Source: Myxococcota bacterium (GTDB taxonomy: Bacteria > Myxococcota_A > UBA9160 > SMWR01). Taken from it: a stretch of 64,000 nt of DNA. The DNA lies in the NCBI GenBank assembly GCA_039030075.1, contig JBCCEW010000019.1, positions 1-64,000 of the forward strand, given 5' to 3'. Made by a program: the position numbers and the translations under genes. Below, piece by piece: positions 55,051-63,926 of this stretch; the stretch's first letter is position 1; the number at the start of each line of letters is the position of its first letter. The notes under the pieces are model-generated. The model made no database searches, had not been told where the DNA came from, and saw only the letters and a list, made by a program, of their open reading frames with translations.

Positions 55051-55602
55051 ATGCGCTCGTTCCGCTTCCGCCTGCTCGGAATCGTGCTGCTCGTGGTTGC
55101 TTGCGGCTACGGGCTCGCGCGCTGGGTCGAGAGCGTCGGCGGGCCCGAAGGCATCCACGCGCGTTTCGGAGCCGCTGCGCCCGTGGTCTCGGGTGGCGTC
55201 CAGCTGGCGCTCGCACCCACGCCGTTTCCGAGCGATCTGCTGGCCATCGCACACGGCACCCTCTACGGCTTCGCCGTCGCCGCCCCCCTCAACTGGATCG
55301 CGTGGTGGCTCGCGTCGCTCTTCCAGTTCCAGGTGGGCCGACGCCTTGGCGCTTCCCTCGACGCGGACACGGAGCTCGCCCGACTGCCGAACTGGCTCCG
55401 GCGCTTTCCCGTCGGCCACCCGGCCTTCCTGATCCTCGGCCGGCAGATCCCCTGGGCCGGAGGTCACGTCACGACCTGGCTGCCCGGAGCGATGGGCGTG
55501 CCGTGGCGGCGCTACTGGTGGTGTTCGGCACTGTCGATCGTGCCCGGCGCTTGCGCGATGGCGGCGATCGGCGCGGGGCTCCTCAGCGCGTTCGGAGATT
55601 GA
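55051..55602 (+). CDS. VTT/TVP38-like (DedA-superfamily) membrane protein
   Basis: A 183-residue membrane protein. LLGIVLLVVACGYGLARWVE is the first helix. The re-entrant core reads VQLALAPTPFPSDLLAIAHGTLYGFAVAAPLNWIAWWLAS and ILGRQIPWAGGHVTTWLPGAMGVPWRRYWWCSAL, which fits the VTT domain of DedA/TMEM41-type scramblase-like proteins. Function in bacteria is lipid- or envelope-related in some members. It follows the SDR gene by 43 bp on the same strand. Confidence 0.7.
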   Translation: MRSFRFRLLGIVLLVVACGYGLARWVESVGGPEGIHARFGAAAPVVSGGVQLALAPTPFPSDLLAIAHGTLYGFAVAAPLNWIAWWLASLFQFQVGRRLGASLDADTELARLPNWLRRFPVGHPAFLILGRQIPWAGGHVTTWLPGAMGVPWRRYWWCSALSIVPGACAMAAIGAGLLSAFGD

Positions 55603-55639
55603 GGCCGCCTCCTCCCGAGCATCGTGTAGGGTGGAATCG

Positions 55640-56896
55640 ATGGTCGACTTCACATTCTCGGCCGATGACGCGTACGCCGACTCGCCCTACCGCGTGGTGC
55701 TCGACCGCGCGGGCACCCGCACGCCCGAGCACCCGACCCGACCCGAGATCCGGCTGCTCGACCCGGCCTTCTACGCCGACCCGCATCCGCATTTCCGCTG
55801 GATGCGCGAACACGCGCCGGTCTACTGGGACGACGCCACCGGCATCTGGGGGCTCGCGCGCTACGCCGAGGTCATGGCCGTCTCGAAGGACTGGAAAACC
55901 TTCGGGTCCGGGAAGGGATCGCGCCCGGACAGTTCGGTGCCGAGCATGATCAACTTCGATCCGCCCGAGCACAATCTGCGACGCCGCATCGTCAGCGCCG
56001 GCTTCACTCCGCGCCGCGTGGCCGACCACGAACCCTTCCTGCGTCGCAAGGTGGGCGAACTCTTCGACGCGGTGGCGGACCAGGGTCGCTGCGACTTCGT
56101 CCGCGACATCGCCACGCCGCTGCCGATGTACATGATCGGCGAGCTGATGGGACTGCCCGAAGCCGATCATGAGCAGCTGCTCCACTGGTCGGACCTCTTC
56201 GCGACCGGCGGCGACGAGGTCCGCGCCGAGCTTCCGGAAGCCGTGCTCGCCTACGCCGAGTACATCAAGCGCGCGATCGCCGAGCGTCGGGGCGGCAGCG
56301 GAGAAGACCTCGTGAGCCTGGTGGTCCACGCGGAGATCGACGGGCGCAAGCTCGCCGAGGACGACCTGATCTTCGAGACGATGCTGGTCCTGGTGGGGGG
56401 CGACGAAACCACGCGCCACGTCATCTCGGGCGGCCTCGAAGCCCTACTCCGGAGTCCCGAGCAGCTCGCCGCCCTGCGCGACGACCGCAGCCTCCTGCCC
56501 GGCGCGATCGAGGAGATGCTGCGCTGGGTCACGCCCATCCAGAACATGAACCGCACGGCCTCGCGCGACGTGGAGCTCGGCGGACAAGCGATCCGTGAGG
56601 GCGACCGCCTGCTCCTGCTCTACCCCTCGGCGAACCGCGATGCGCGCGTCTTTCCCGAACCCGACCGCTTCGACATCCGCCGCACACCCAACGATCACGT
56701 CGCCTTCGGTGGCTTCGGCCGGCACCACTGCCTCGGAGCGCAGCTCGCCCGACTCGAGCTCCGCGTCGTGTTCGACGAGCTGCTCGATCGCTGGACCGAG
56801 GTTGCGCTCGAAGCGCCGGACACGCCGCTGCCGCGCCGTCGGGGCAACTTCGTGCTCGGCTTCGAAGCGATGCCGGTGCGGTTCCGGCCGCGCTGA
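55640..56896 (+). CDS. Cytochrome P450
   Basis: A 418-residue soluble bacterial P450. The heme-thiolate motif is FGGFGRHHCLG (Cys364), the I-helix oxygen-binding motif GGDETTR (253-259), and the K-helix ExxR EEMLR (291-295). The N-terminus HPTRPEIRLLDPAFYADPHPHFRWMR resembles CYP families that act on steroids, terpenes or fatty acids in actinobacteria and proteobacteria. I choose the ATG at 55640; a GTG at 55631 is possible. A ferredoxin partner is not encoded nearby. Confidence 0.95.
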   Translation: MVDFTFSADDAYADSPYRVVLDRAGTRTPEHPTRPEIRLLDPAFYADPHPHFRWMREHAPVYWDDATGIWGLARYAEVMAVSKDWKTFGSGKGSRPDSSVPSMINFDPPEHNLRRRIVSAGFTPRRVADHEPFLRRKVGELFDAVADQGRCDFVRDIATPLPMYMIGELMGLPEADHEQLLHWSDLFATGGDEVRAELPEAVLAYAEYIKRAIAERRGGSGEDLVSLVVHAEIDGRKLAEDDLIFETMLVLVGGDETTRHVISGGLEALLRSPEQLAALRDDRSLLPGAIEEMLRWVTPIQNMNRTASRDVELGGQAIREGDRLLLLYPSANRDARVFPEPDRFDIRRTPNDHVAFGGFGRHHCLGAQLARLELRVVFDELLDRWTEVALEAPDTPLPRRRGNFVLGFEAMPVRFRPR

Positions 56897-56906
56897 CGCC
56901 GGGAGC

Positions 56907-57329
56907 TCAGCCGATGGCTCGCCAGCGCGACTCGGCGCGGGTGAGGATCTCCCCCTCGGCATCGAGGATCTGGCCTTCAGCGAAGAAGTCGCGCCCCTCG
57001 CTGCGCAAGAAGCGCGCGCGCACGCGCAGTGGCCTGCCGGCATGGGCTGGCCGGCGGTAGCGCAGCGACATCTCGGCGGTCACGTGTTCCGCCCGGTCGC
57101 CGCCCGATCCGACGTGCACGGCGATCCCCATCACCTCGTCGAGCAGCGTCGCCTGGATCCCACCGTGCACCACGTTGGGTGCACCACAGAAGTGTTCCGG
57201 GGCGGTGTAGTCGGCCTCCACGGCGTCGGGGCCCGTGACCCGAAACACCAGCCGGAGCCCCTGGGCGTTCTGATGACCGCAGCCGAAGCAGGTGTCGTCG
57301 GGGCCGTCGTGGATGATCGTCTCGTTCAC
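56907..57329 (-). CDS. PaaI/YdiI-like hotdog thioesterase
   Basis: A 140-residue hotdog thioesterase. The N-terminus DDTCFGCGHQNAQGLRL carries a CxxC pair common in this subgroup. The catalytic helix reads VVHGGIQATLLDEVMGIAVH (Asp-Glu pair) and the strand region EMSLRYRRPAHAGRPLRVRARFL. The GTG at 57329 has AGAGGA just upstream. It converges with the P450 gene, 10 bp apart. Confidence 0.87.
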   Translation of the reverse strand: MNETIIHDGPDDTCFGCGHQNAQGLRLVFRVTGPDAVEADYTAPEHFCGAPNVVHGGIQATLLDEVMGIAVHVGSGGDRAEHVTAEMSLRYRRPAHAGRPLRVRARFLRSEGRDFFAEGQILDAEGEILTRAESRWRAIG

Positions 57330-57444
57330 CGGGTTCCTCTTGGCGCGCGCGTGCCTGCCGCGGTGGTCCTGCCCCCGTGGCCCTGCCGGCGGGACGCGCA
57401 TTGGACCTCGTCGCGGGAAGCGGCGAAACCTAGCGTCCTTCGGC

Positions 57445-57879
57445 ATGGAGACACACGCTTCGACCGCCCTGCTCTTCCCGATGGTGGCCCTGGTCGCGAT
57501 CAGCTTCGCCGTCTTGCTGCGGCTGTTCCGCCAGCGGGCACGCAGCGTCCGCGCCGGGCAGGTCTCGGCGGACTACTTCGCCGCGTACCAGGGAGACTCG
57601 CGCGAGCCGGTGGCTTCGATCCAGCTCGCGCGCCACTTCACCAACCTCTTCGAGGCGCCGGTCCTCTTCTATGCGGCCTGCCTCGCCGCGCTGGCCACCC
57701 AGATCGCGTCGCCAGTGCTCACGGGGCTGGCCTGGGGCTACGTCGCGCTCCGAGCGGTGCACACCTGGATCCATACCGGCTCGAACGCGCTGCGCCCGCG
57801 GATCGCCGCGTATTTCGGCAGCTGGTGCGTACTCCTCACGATGTGGGCCTGGCTCGCGGTCGCAGCGGCGAGTCGCTAG
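57445..57879 (+). CDS. MAPEG-family membrane protein
   Basis: A 144-residue protein with four membrane segments. LLFPMVALVAISFAVLLRLFRQR, ARHFTNLFEAPVLFYAACLAALA, TGLAWGYVALRAVHTWIHTGSN and AYFGSWCVLLTMWAWLAVAAA match the MAPEG fold. The NLFE-x-PVLFY and RAVHTWIHTGSN segments are typical. The human relatives act on eicosanoids with glutathione; bacterial function is mostly unknown. Confidence 0.87.
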   Translation: METHASTALLFPMVALVAISFAVLLRLFRQRARSVRAGQVSADYFAAYQGDSREPVASIQLARHFTNLFEAPVLFYAACLAALATQIASPVLTGLAWGYVALRAVHTWIHTGSNALRPRIAAYFGSWCVLLTMWAWLAVAAASR

Positions 57880-58017
57880 CGCGCCGCTTCGCCTTCATCC
57901 GCCGCGGGCGCGACGATACGGCCTGCTGCGTGCGTGGCGCCGCGAGAGAAGAGGTGGTTCTCTCGCCGGACGGGCCGGGGGTGGCCCACGCGCACGCGAA
58001 AGGACGGGTGGCTCCCG

Positions 58018-59226
58018 ATGGACGCGGACACGTCACAGCTGGCCGCACGGGGTGAGCGCGTCGCACGCGCGCTGGCGAAGCGCCTCGAAACCCCTGCCAA
58101 CCTTCGCGTCGTCCTGTCCCCCTACCGCGTGTGCCCACTGGGCGCGCACATCGACCACCAGCACGGCCCCGTCCTCGGGACCGCGATCGACGTCGGAACC
58201 GCGCTCGCGTTCGCGCCCCAGGAGTCGCCGGAAGTCGTCTTGCACAGCGACGACTTCGCCGGGAGCCTGCGCTTCCGGATCGACGACGAAGCGCCGGGCG
58301 AAGGCTGGGAGCGCTACGCGCGGGCGGCGGTGCGCGTACTCGCCGAGCGACTCCCGCAGCCACCGCGCGGCTTCGTCGGCCAACTCTCGGGCCATCTGCC
58401 CGGCGGCGGGCTTTCGTCCTCGGCGTCCGTGTTGGTCGGCTACCTGCTCGCCCTCGCCCACGTGAACGACATCGCGCTCGCGCCGAGCGAGCTGGTGCGG
58501 CTGGCCGTTCGGGCGGAGAACGAGTTCGTCGGTGTGCGCTGCGGGGTGCTCGACCCGGCGGCGATCGTGGGCTCGGAAGCGGGTCGACTGCTCGAGATCG
58601 ACACGCGCGCTGTTCGCTGGCGCCCGCTCTCCGCGGATGCGAACGCCGACGCCGTGCGCTTCCTGATCGTCTTCAGCGGGCAGAGCCGCGTGCTCTCGAG
58701 CACGCCGTTCAACGCGCGGGTCGCGGAATGCCGGTCCGCCGCCGCCCGCATCGCCGACCGGCACGGCCACGCTCCCGCCTCACGTCTGGGAGATCTCCCT
58801 GAAGACCTGCTCGAAGCCGGGATCGACGCCCTCCCCGATGGAGAACGCGGCCGGGCCCGACACTTCCTCGAAGAGCGCCGTCGGGTCCGCGCCGGCGTGC
58901 AGGCCTGGACCCGCGGCGACTTCCGCGCCTTCGGCGAGCTGATGTGGGACTCCTGTCGCAGCTCCATCGAGAACTACGAGACCGGCTCGGACGAACAGGA
59001 GCGGCTCCAGCAGATCCTGCGCGAAACGCCGGGCGTAGTGGGTGCGCGCTTCTCCGGCGCGGGCTACGGCGGCTGCAACGTCGCCCTCGTCGAGGCGGCG
59101 ACGGCCGCAGCGGCGGCGCACGAGGTGCTTGCGCGCTATCGCGCGGCCGTGCCGGCGCTGGCGGCCGCCGCGCGCACCCTGCTGGTGCAACCTGCGGACG
59201 GAGCGCGGGTGGTGTTGCCCGGCTAG
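58018..59226 (+). CDS. Galactokinase-like GHMP kinase
   Basis: A 402-residue GHMP kinase. The galactokinase-type N-terminal motif is PYRVCPLGAHIDHQHG (about residues 35-50), motif 2 is GHLPGGGLSSSASV and motif 3 is RFSGAGYGGCNVAL. The first motif differs from the GRTNLIGEHTDY of true GalK, so another sugar (galacturonate, arabinose or a hexosamine) is possible. The ATG at 58018 has only a weak ribosome-binding site. No galactose genes are in the neighbourhood. It might feed nucleotide sugars for the glycan locus, but that is speculation. Confidence 0.82.
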   Translation: MDADTSQLAARGERVARALAKRLETPANLRVVLSPYRVCPLGAHIDHQHGPVLGTAIDVGTALAFAPQESPEVVLHSDDFAGSLRFRIDDEAPGEGWERYARAAVRVLAERLPQPPRGFVGQLSGHLPGGGLSSSASVLVGYLLALAHVNDIALAPSELVRLAVRAENEFVGVRCGVLDPAAIVGSEAGRLLEIDTRAVRWRPLSADANADAVRFLIVFSGQSRVLSSTPFNARVAECRSAAARIADRHGHAPASRLGDLPEDLLEAGIDALPDGERGRARHFLEERRRVRAGVQAWTRGDFRAFGELMWDSCRSSIENYETGSDEQERLQQILRETPGVVGARFSGAGYGGCNVALVEAATAAAAAHEVLARYRAAVPALAAAARTLLVQPADGARVVLPG

Positions 59227-59309
59227 CCCCCGCGGGTTTCCCGAAGATCCCATCGTCTCGACACGCGAGGGTCACCCGTCGGTGACTTCCGTGTGATTCC
59301 CTGCCGGCG

Positions 59310-59522
59310 ATGCGGATGATTCCCCTGGCCTTGTGCGTGCCCTCGTCGTCGCGGCTCGTACGCACGATCTGCGCATGGTGCCGAGGCGCGATCGAGCCCG
59401 CCCCTCCTGGTCCCGTCGACGTCGCGACTCTCAACTACGGCATGTGCCGCCGTTGCCTCTCGCGCCGTCTCTTCGCGCTCGAGGGGTCCGCCGGCCAAAA
59501 CGGAGCGAAACCGCCACGCTGA
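59310..59522 (+). CDS. Small zinc-ribbon-like protein (two CxxC)
   Basis: A 70-residue protein with CAWC and CRRC pairs 26 residues apart (TICAWCRGAI and YGMCRRCLSRRL), which could bind one zinc. The segment resembles the C-terminal CAWC..GxCxxC tails found on some bacterial sensor and PAS proteins, here stand-alone. The start ATG at 59310 has no strong ribosome-binding site. Function is unknown. Confidence 0.5.
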   Translation: MRMIPLALCVPSSSRLVRTICAWCRGAIEPAPPGPVDVATLNYGMCRRCLSRRLFALEGSAGQNGAKPPR

Positions 59523-59555
59523 CGCCGGCGGCAGCGCCTTTGGTACGCTGGCGCG

Positions 59556-60401
59556 ATGGGAGCCGAGGAACGCACCGCGGCGTCGCAGCGATCGATCCAC
59601 TCCGAGCGCTTCTCGGTGGGCGGCTGCGATCTCTACACGGAATGCGTCGGCGACGGCGCGCCGGTGTTGCTGATCCACGGCGCCGGCGCCTTCGCCGATC
59701 TCTTCCATCCGTGTTTCGACGCGCTCGGCGAGGACGCCCAGCTCGTCGCCTACGACCGGCGAGGCTGCGCGCGTTCGAAGCACCCGCCGGTACGGGAGTT
59801 CGCGCGCCACGTCGAGGACGCCGCCGCGCTCTTGCGCGATCGCTTCGACGCACCCGCGGTGCTCGTGGGGTGGAGCGCGGGTGCCATGATCGCGCTCGAG
59901 CTGGTGATCCGGCATCCAGACCGCGTGCGCAGCCTGGTGTTGGCCGAGCCGCCGCTCCAGCTGAAAGCGCCGCGCCCGCTGGCCCTCGGTGCGGTGGCGC
60001 GCTGGGAGTGGACGCGACATACGCGCGGCAACCACGCCGGCGCTTTGGTCTTCTACCGCTGGGTGAGTCAGTACCGCGGCGCCGGCAACGCTTTCGACGC
60101 CTACCCGGACGCGTGGCGGGACACCATGCTCGACAACGCCGACGCCCTCTTCACCGAGATCCGTTTCGGGGGCGGGGCGCTCGGCGAGTTCGCCAAACGG
60201 CGTGACCTCGCTGCGATCGAACACCCGATCCGCATCCTCGTCGGCAGCCGCTCGGCGCCCGTGTTCGCTCCCGCGGCGCGCTACCTCGAACGCGTGTCGC
60301 CGCGATCCACCTGGATCGACGTGCCCGGCGCGAGCCACATGATCCCGACCGACGCGCCAGAGGCGGTGGCCGACGCCGTGCGCGCAGCGCTCGCCGAATA
60401 A
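59556..60401 (+). CDS. Alpha/beta-hydrolase
   Basis: A 281-residue hydrolase. The oxyanion segment VLLIHGAGAFADLFHP (about 37-52), the nucleophile elbow VGWSAGAMIALEL (Ser near 109) and the catalytic His in PGASHMIPTD near the C-terminus are present. RSLVLAEPPLQL is typical of the epoxide-hydrolase/esterase group. The substrate is unknown. A duplicated CGGCCGGAGT sits 10 bp after its stop (60411-60420 and 60431-60440), perhaps part of a transcript end. Confidence 0.88.
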   Translation: MGAEERTAASQRSIHSERFSVGGCDLYTECVGDGAPVLLIHGAGAFADLFHPCFDALGEDAQLVAYDRRGCARSKHPPVREFARHVEDAAALLRDRFDAPAVLVGWSAGAMIALELVIRHPDRVRSLVLAEPPLQLKAPRPLALGAVARWEWTRHTRGNHAGALVFYRWVSQYRGAGNAFDAYPDAWRDTMLDNADALFTEIRFGGGALGEFAKRRDLAAIEHPIRILVGSRSAPVFAPAARYLERVSPRSTWIDVPGASHMIPTDAPEAVADAVRAALAE

Positions 60402-60457
60402 ACGCACCCTCGGCCGGAGTAGACGCCCCCCGGCCGGAGTCGACGTTCGAGAACGGC

Positions 60458-60964
60458 CTAGAAGTAGGCCATCCGGCCGAGCTCGTGGCGCAGGCGCAGG
60501 TCCAGCTTCTCGAGCCAGTCCGCCGCGCGCCGATTGATGCGGCCATTTTCGCGGTCCAGACCGCGAGAGTCGGTGACCTGCCAGTTCACGGCATCGCGTC
60601 CGTAGTCGACGCGCACCTGCAGGTAGTACTCGCGACGGATGATCGCCGCGGTCACGGCCCCGGGATCGCGACGCTCGACCATCCAGGCGCGACCGCTGTC
60701 GCGGATGTAGTGCTTCCAGATGAAGAGCTTGAAGGTCTCGTCATCGAGGCGCAGGCGCGGATCGTACTCTTCGGGCGGCGGTCGGTTCGTGAGCGCCGAG
60801 ATGATCGCCACTTCGACGTTCTGCCGCGTCAGTCCCTCGGAGATCGTGATGGGCCGCGACTCGGGCAAGGGCGCCGTCGAAGCACACGCTCCACAAAGCA
60901 GCAGCAGCGCGAGACCCATGGCTTCGATCTGGCGACTTCGTTTCACGATCCACCCGCCTGTCAT
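60458..60964 (-). CDS. Predicted lipoprotein, unknown function
   Basis: A 168-residue protein with a signal peptide (MGLALLLLCGACAS) and a likely lipid-attached Cys (residue 24 or 27). The mature part is charged and mixed: TISEGLTRQNVEVAIISALTNRPPPEEYDPR, TFKLFIWKHYIRDSGRAWMVERRDPG, and IIRREYYLQVRVDYGRDAVNWQV. I do not recognise a family. It ends in a helical EKLDLRLRHELGRMAYF. The ATG at 60964 is used; a GTG six codons later is an alternative. Confidence 0.72.
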   Translation of the reverse strand: MTGGWIVKRSRQIEAMGLALLLLCGACASTAPLPESRPITISEGLTRQNVEVAIISALTNRPPPEEYDPRLRLDDETFKLFIWKHYIRDSGRAWMVERRDPGAVTAAIIRREYYLQVRVDYGRDAVNWQVTDSRGLDRENGRINRRAADWLEKLDLRLRHELGRMAYF

Positions 60965-61086
60965 CGACCTGCCTCCCCTGTCCGCGCACTCGGGCGCCGC
61001 GGCCCTCGCATCATGCCAGCTCGGACCTCCAGCGACCAGCGGCGAGCCGCGCGCGCCCAGCGACGAGCGGCCGAAGACAGCACACT

Positions 61087-61872
61087 TCAGAGACGAAGCT
61101 GGCCGTCGTCCTCCGCCGCGGCAGCGGCGGCGGCGGCCGCCTCCTCCTCGGCGCGTCGGGCGGCTTCGGCTTCGGCGGCCCGGCGCTGATCGGCCTCGTA
61201 GCGCTCCAGCCCCTTGCGGAAGCGAGAGGTCACCGGACCGATCAAGCGGCGGTAGAGGAAGCGCGCGAGCCAGTTCGGCAGGCCACCGGCGCGCTCCTGT
61301 TCGGCCACCCGCCCCCGCGGATGGTCCATCAGGCGCGGCCCGGGGAACTTGTACTTCCGTGCGTCGCGCCAGAACTCGATGCCCCGCAGATGCTTCGCGT
61401 TCTTGAACCCGTAGTGCGCCGGCGCCACCAGCCGCAGGGGTGCACCGTGGGCCATGTCGAGCGGTCGTCCGTCGAGCCGATCGGCCAACAGGACGTCGTC
61501 GGCCAACAGGTCCTCGAGCGGCAGGCTGGCGGAATAGCCGTCCTGACAGCGCAGCACCACGAGACGTGCGTCGGGCTTCGGACGTGCGCGCGGTTCCACG
61601 AACTTCTCGTAGAAGTCCCGGAACAGGAAACCGCTCCAGCGCACCCCACGCACCGACCAGGTGGTCACGCAGTGGAAGTCGGCCACGCGCTCCTCGCGGT
61701 AGAGCTTGCCGAGTTCTTCCCCGGACAGGCTGAACGGACTCGCGACGTCTCCCTTGACCACGAGTTCCAGCTGGTCCGGCGCATCCGGATAGCGATGACT
61801 GAAGGCCATCAGGCCGAAGCGCGGAAACGTGTCGTGCTCGACCTGGCCCGGCGGTAGCGGCTTCTCGCGCAC
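61087..61872 (-). CDS. Molybdopterin-dependent oxidoreductase (sulfite oxidase/MsrP-like)
   Basis: A 261-residue protein with the sulfite-oxidase-type fold. The molybdenum ligand Cys68 lies in ADFHCVTTWS, followed by VRWSGFLFRDFYEKF, VLRCQDGYSASLPLEDLL and DMAHGAPLRLVAPAHYGFKNAKHLRGIEF. It resembles MsrP/YedY but has no Tat signal peptide, so it would be cytoplasmic. The C-terminal 45 residues are Glu/Ala-rich (a short coiled coil, [15 protein letters not shown]) and unlike the family. It starts with GTG at 61872. No MsrQ-type heme partner is seen. Confidence 0.87.
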   Translation of the reverse strand: MREKPLPPGQVEHDTFPRFGLMAFSHRYPDAPDQLELVVKGDVASPFSLSGEELGKLYREERVADFHCVTTWSVRGVRWSGFLFRDFYEKFVEPRARPKPDARLVVLRCQDGYSASLPLEDLLADDVLLADRLDGRPLDMAHGAPLRLVAPAHYGFKNAKHLRGIEFWRDARKYKFPGPRLMDHPRGRVAEQERAGGLPNWLARFLYRRLIGPVTSRFRKGLERYEADQRRAAEAEAARRAEEEAAAAAAAAAEDDGQLRL

Positions 61873-62025
61873 CGGCCCCTCCCCTCTCCCCGGGCCCCGG
61901 ATCGGGCGCTAGGGGTTTCCCCGGAACACAAGCTAGTGGATCGCACGGGTGTGGTTCCAGTCCGCGTGCCGCGACCCGCCGAATGCGCGGTTCGCGCCCC
62001 GGGGAGACGGGTCCGGAAGCGGGCT

Positions 62026-62466
62026 TCAGCCGGGCCACTCCACGGCGTAGACGTCGTACCCCACCCCGCCCGCGATCGGCGCACCAATGCCGATCGCCTG
62101 CAGCCCGTGCAGCCACTGATAGCGGGAGTCGCCCGTTTCGAAGAGCGGCGCGGTCGTGATGCGCAGGCCGCGCTCGGGGTCGGGACGCCCCACGCCGTTG
62201 TAGGTCATGAGGATCACCGCCTCGTCGTCGGTCTCGAGCACGAGGCGCACGTCGGCTTTCAGGCTGCCGTCCCCGCGCAGCGTGGCCCACTCGGATCCCG
62301 GTCCGGGCACGACGCGGCCCGACAGGCGGGGGCCTTCGAAGCGACCGCCCGACGCGCCCAGGATCAGCCGATCGCCATGGGGACCCGGCGACACGGAGAG
62401 CGGTGCGCTCGTCTCGGCTTCGATGCGGAAGAGGAACTCGACGGGAAGCGAGGTGCGCTCGGACAT
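62026..62466 (-). CDS. DUF3237-family protein
   Basis: A 146-residue beta-barrel-like protein. LPVEFLFRIEAETSAPLSV, GPRLSGRVVPGPGSEWATLRGDGSLKADVRLVLETDDEAVILMTYNGVG and YQWLHGLQAIGIGAPIAGGVGYDVYAVE are the DUF3237 blocks. The biochemical role is unknown. The ATG at 62466 is clear. The 152-bp gap to the oxidoreductase shows nothing definite. Confidence 0.87.
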   Translation of the reverse strand: MSERTSLPVEFLFRIEAETSAPLSVSPGPHGDRLILGASGGRFEGPRLSGRVVPGPGSEWATLRGDGSLKADVRLVLETDDEAVILMTYNGVGRPDPERGLRITTAPLFETGDSRYQWLHGLQAIGIGAPIAGGVGYDVYAVEWPG

Positions 62467-62587
62467 GCGGGCTGCTTAGCACGTCGGATCGCCGCGTCCG
62501 AATCCGGCCAGACGCATGCCGGGGCACGACCTAGCTTCGCCGCTGCATCGACACCCCGGAGCGCTTCGGCTCCACCAGGAGAACACC

Positions 62588-63109
62588 ATGGCCATCGCCC
62601 ACGCCCTACCCGGACTCGAGACCGCTCTCTGCGACACGCCCCTCGGCCGGCTACTGCTCGTCGCCTCGGAGAGCGGCGTGCGTCACCTCGATCTCGACGC
62701 ATCCGCCGACACGCTTTGGCACCGTTTCGAGCGCGCCTTTCCCGCCACCCCGCGCCGCGCTCTGCAGAGCGCCGTCGGACGCCGGGCCCTGCACGCCATC
62801 GAGTCGTACTTCGACGGCGACGCCACCGAACTCGACGCGCCGCTCGACGCGACCGGGACGCCGTTCCAGCAGCGCGTCTGGCAGGCGTTGCGCGAGATCC
62901 CGCGCGGCCACACCCGCTCCTACGGAGAGGTCGCTCGCCGCATCGGCCAGCCGACGGCCTCCCGCGCGGTCGCGCAGGCCTGTGGCGCCAACCCGATCCC
63001 GCTCTTCACGCCCTGCCACCGCGTGATTGCGGGCGCCGGCAGTCTGGGCGGCTTCGCCCTCGGCGTGGAACGCAAGCGAGAGCTGCTCGCGCTCGAAGGG
63101 GCGCTCTAG
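62588..63109 (+). CDS. ogt: Methylated-DNA--protein-cysteine methyltransferase (Ogt/AGT)
   Basis: A 173-residue suicide DNA-repair protein that removes methyl groups from O6-methylguanine. The acceptor Cys143 lies in TPCHRVIAG, the helix-turn-helix in RSYGEVARRIGQPTASRAVAQACGANP, and FQQRVWQALREIPRG is the start of the catalytic domain. There is no Ada regulatory domain. AGGAG precedes the ATG at 62588. Confidence 0.95.
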   Translation: MAIAHALPGLETALCDTPLGRLLLVASESGVRHLDLDASADTLWHRFERAFPATPRRALQSAVGRRALHAIESYFDGDATELDAPLDATGTPFQQRVWQALREIPRGHTRSYGEVARRIGQPTASRAVAQACGANPIPLFTPCHRVIAGAGSLGGFALGVERKRELLALEGAL

Positions 63110-63163
63110 CTTCGCGCCGTCGCAAGACGCATCCTCGCGCCTCCATCGCGAGGAGTCGTCGAC

Positions 63164-63916
63164 ATGTTCGAATGGATGGCCGACCCGGAGGCCTGGGTCG
63201 CCCTGGGCACGCTCACCGCTCTCGAGATCGTGCTGGGGATCGACAACATCGTCTTCATCTCGATCCTGTCCGACAAGCTTCCCGAGCATCAGCGCGCCCG
63301 CGCCCGGAGCATCGGTCTCGGGCTCGCGATGTTCGGACGGGTCGCCCTGCTGTTGTCGATCGCCTGGGTCATGCGCCTCACCGCAGACCTGTTCGCCGTA
63401 TGGGGCCAGGGCATCTCGGGCCGCGACCTGATCCTGCTCGTCGGCGGGCTGTTCCTGATCGGCAAGAGCACCTACGAGATCCACCACAAGCTCGAAGGGG
63501 ACGTCACGCCTGACGAGCTCAAGGGCACGGCTTCCTTCGCCAGCGTCATCACCCAGATCCTGTTGCTCGACCTGGTCTTCTCCCTCGACTCGGTGATCAC
63601 CGCGATCGGCATGGCGGAACACGTCAGTGTGATGGTGATCGCGGTGGTCATCGCCGTCGGGATCATGATGGTCTCGGCCGGACGGATCTCGGCGTTCATC
63701 AACCGCCATCCGACGACGAAGATGCTCGCCCTGGCTTTTCTATTGATGATCGGCGCGATGCTCGTGGCCGAGGGCTTCGATCAGCACATCCCGAAGGGCT
63801 ACATCTACTCGGCGATGACGTTCTCGCTCTTCGTGGAAACGCTGAACATCCGTGCGGGGAGCAAGCACGAGCCCGTGGTCCTTCGGGATCAGCCGCGCCT
63901 CGCCGACGCCGAGTGA
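63164..63916 (+). CDS. TerC-family integral membrane protein
   Basis: A 250-residue protein with about seven membrane helices. The two TerC signatures are ALEIVLGIDNIVFISIL (about 19-35) and LVFSLDSVITAIGM, which carry the conserved acidic residues implicated in metal or tellurite handling, now linked with manganese export in several bacteria. KRLP-type tails follow. AGGAG lies just upstream of the ATG. It is probably a single-gene unit. Confidence 0.92.
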   Translation: MFEWMADPEAWVALGTLTALEIVLGIDNIVFISILSDKLPEHQRARARSIGLGLAMFGRVALLLSIAWVMRLTADLFAVWGQGISGRDLILLVGGLFLIGKSTYEIHHKLEGDVTPDELKGTASFASVITQILLLDLVFSLDSVITAIGMAEHVSVMVIAVVIAVGIMMVSAGRISAFINRHPTTKMLALAFLLMIGAMLVAEGFDQHIPKGYIYSAMTFSLFVETLNIRAGSKHEPVVLRDQPRLADAE

Positions 63917-63926
63917 GGGGCGAACG

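Noticed and set aside
60411-60440. Duplicated CGGCCGGAGT, 20 bp apart, after the hydrolase gene
   Set aside because: Only two copies and no inverted symmetry with a T-run, so it is neither a convincing terminator nor a CRISPR-like or mobile-element repeat.
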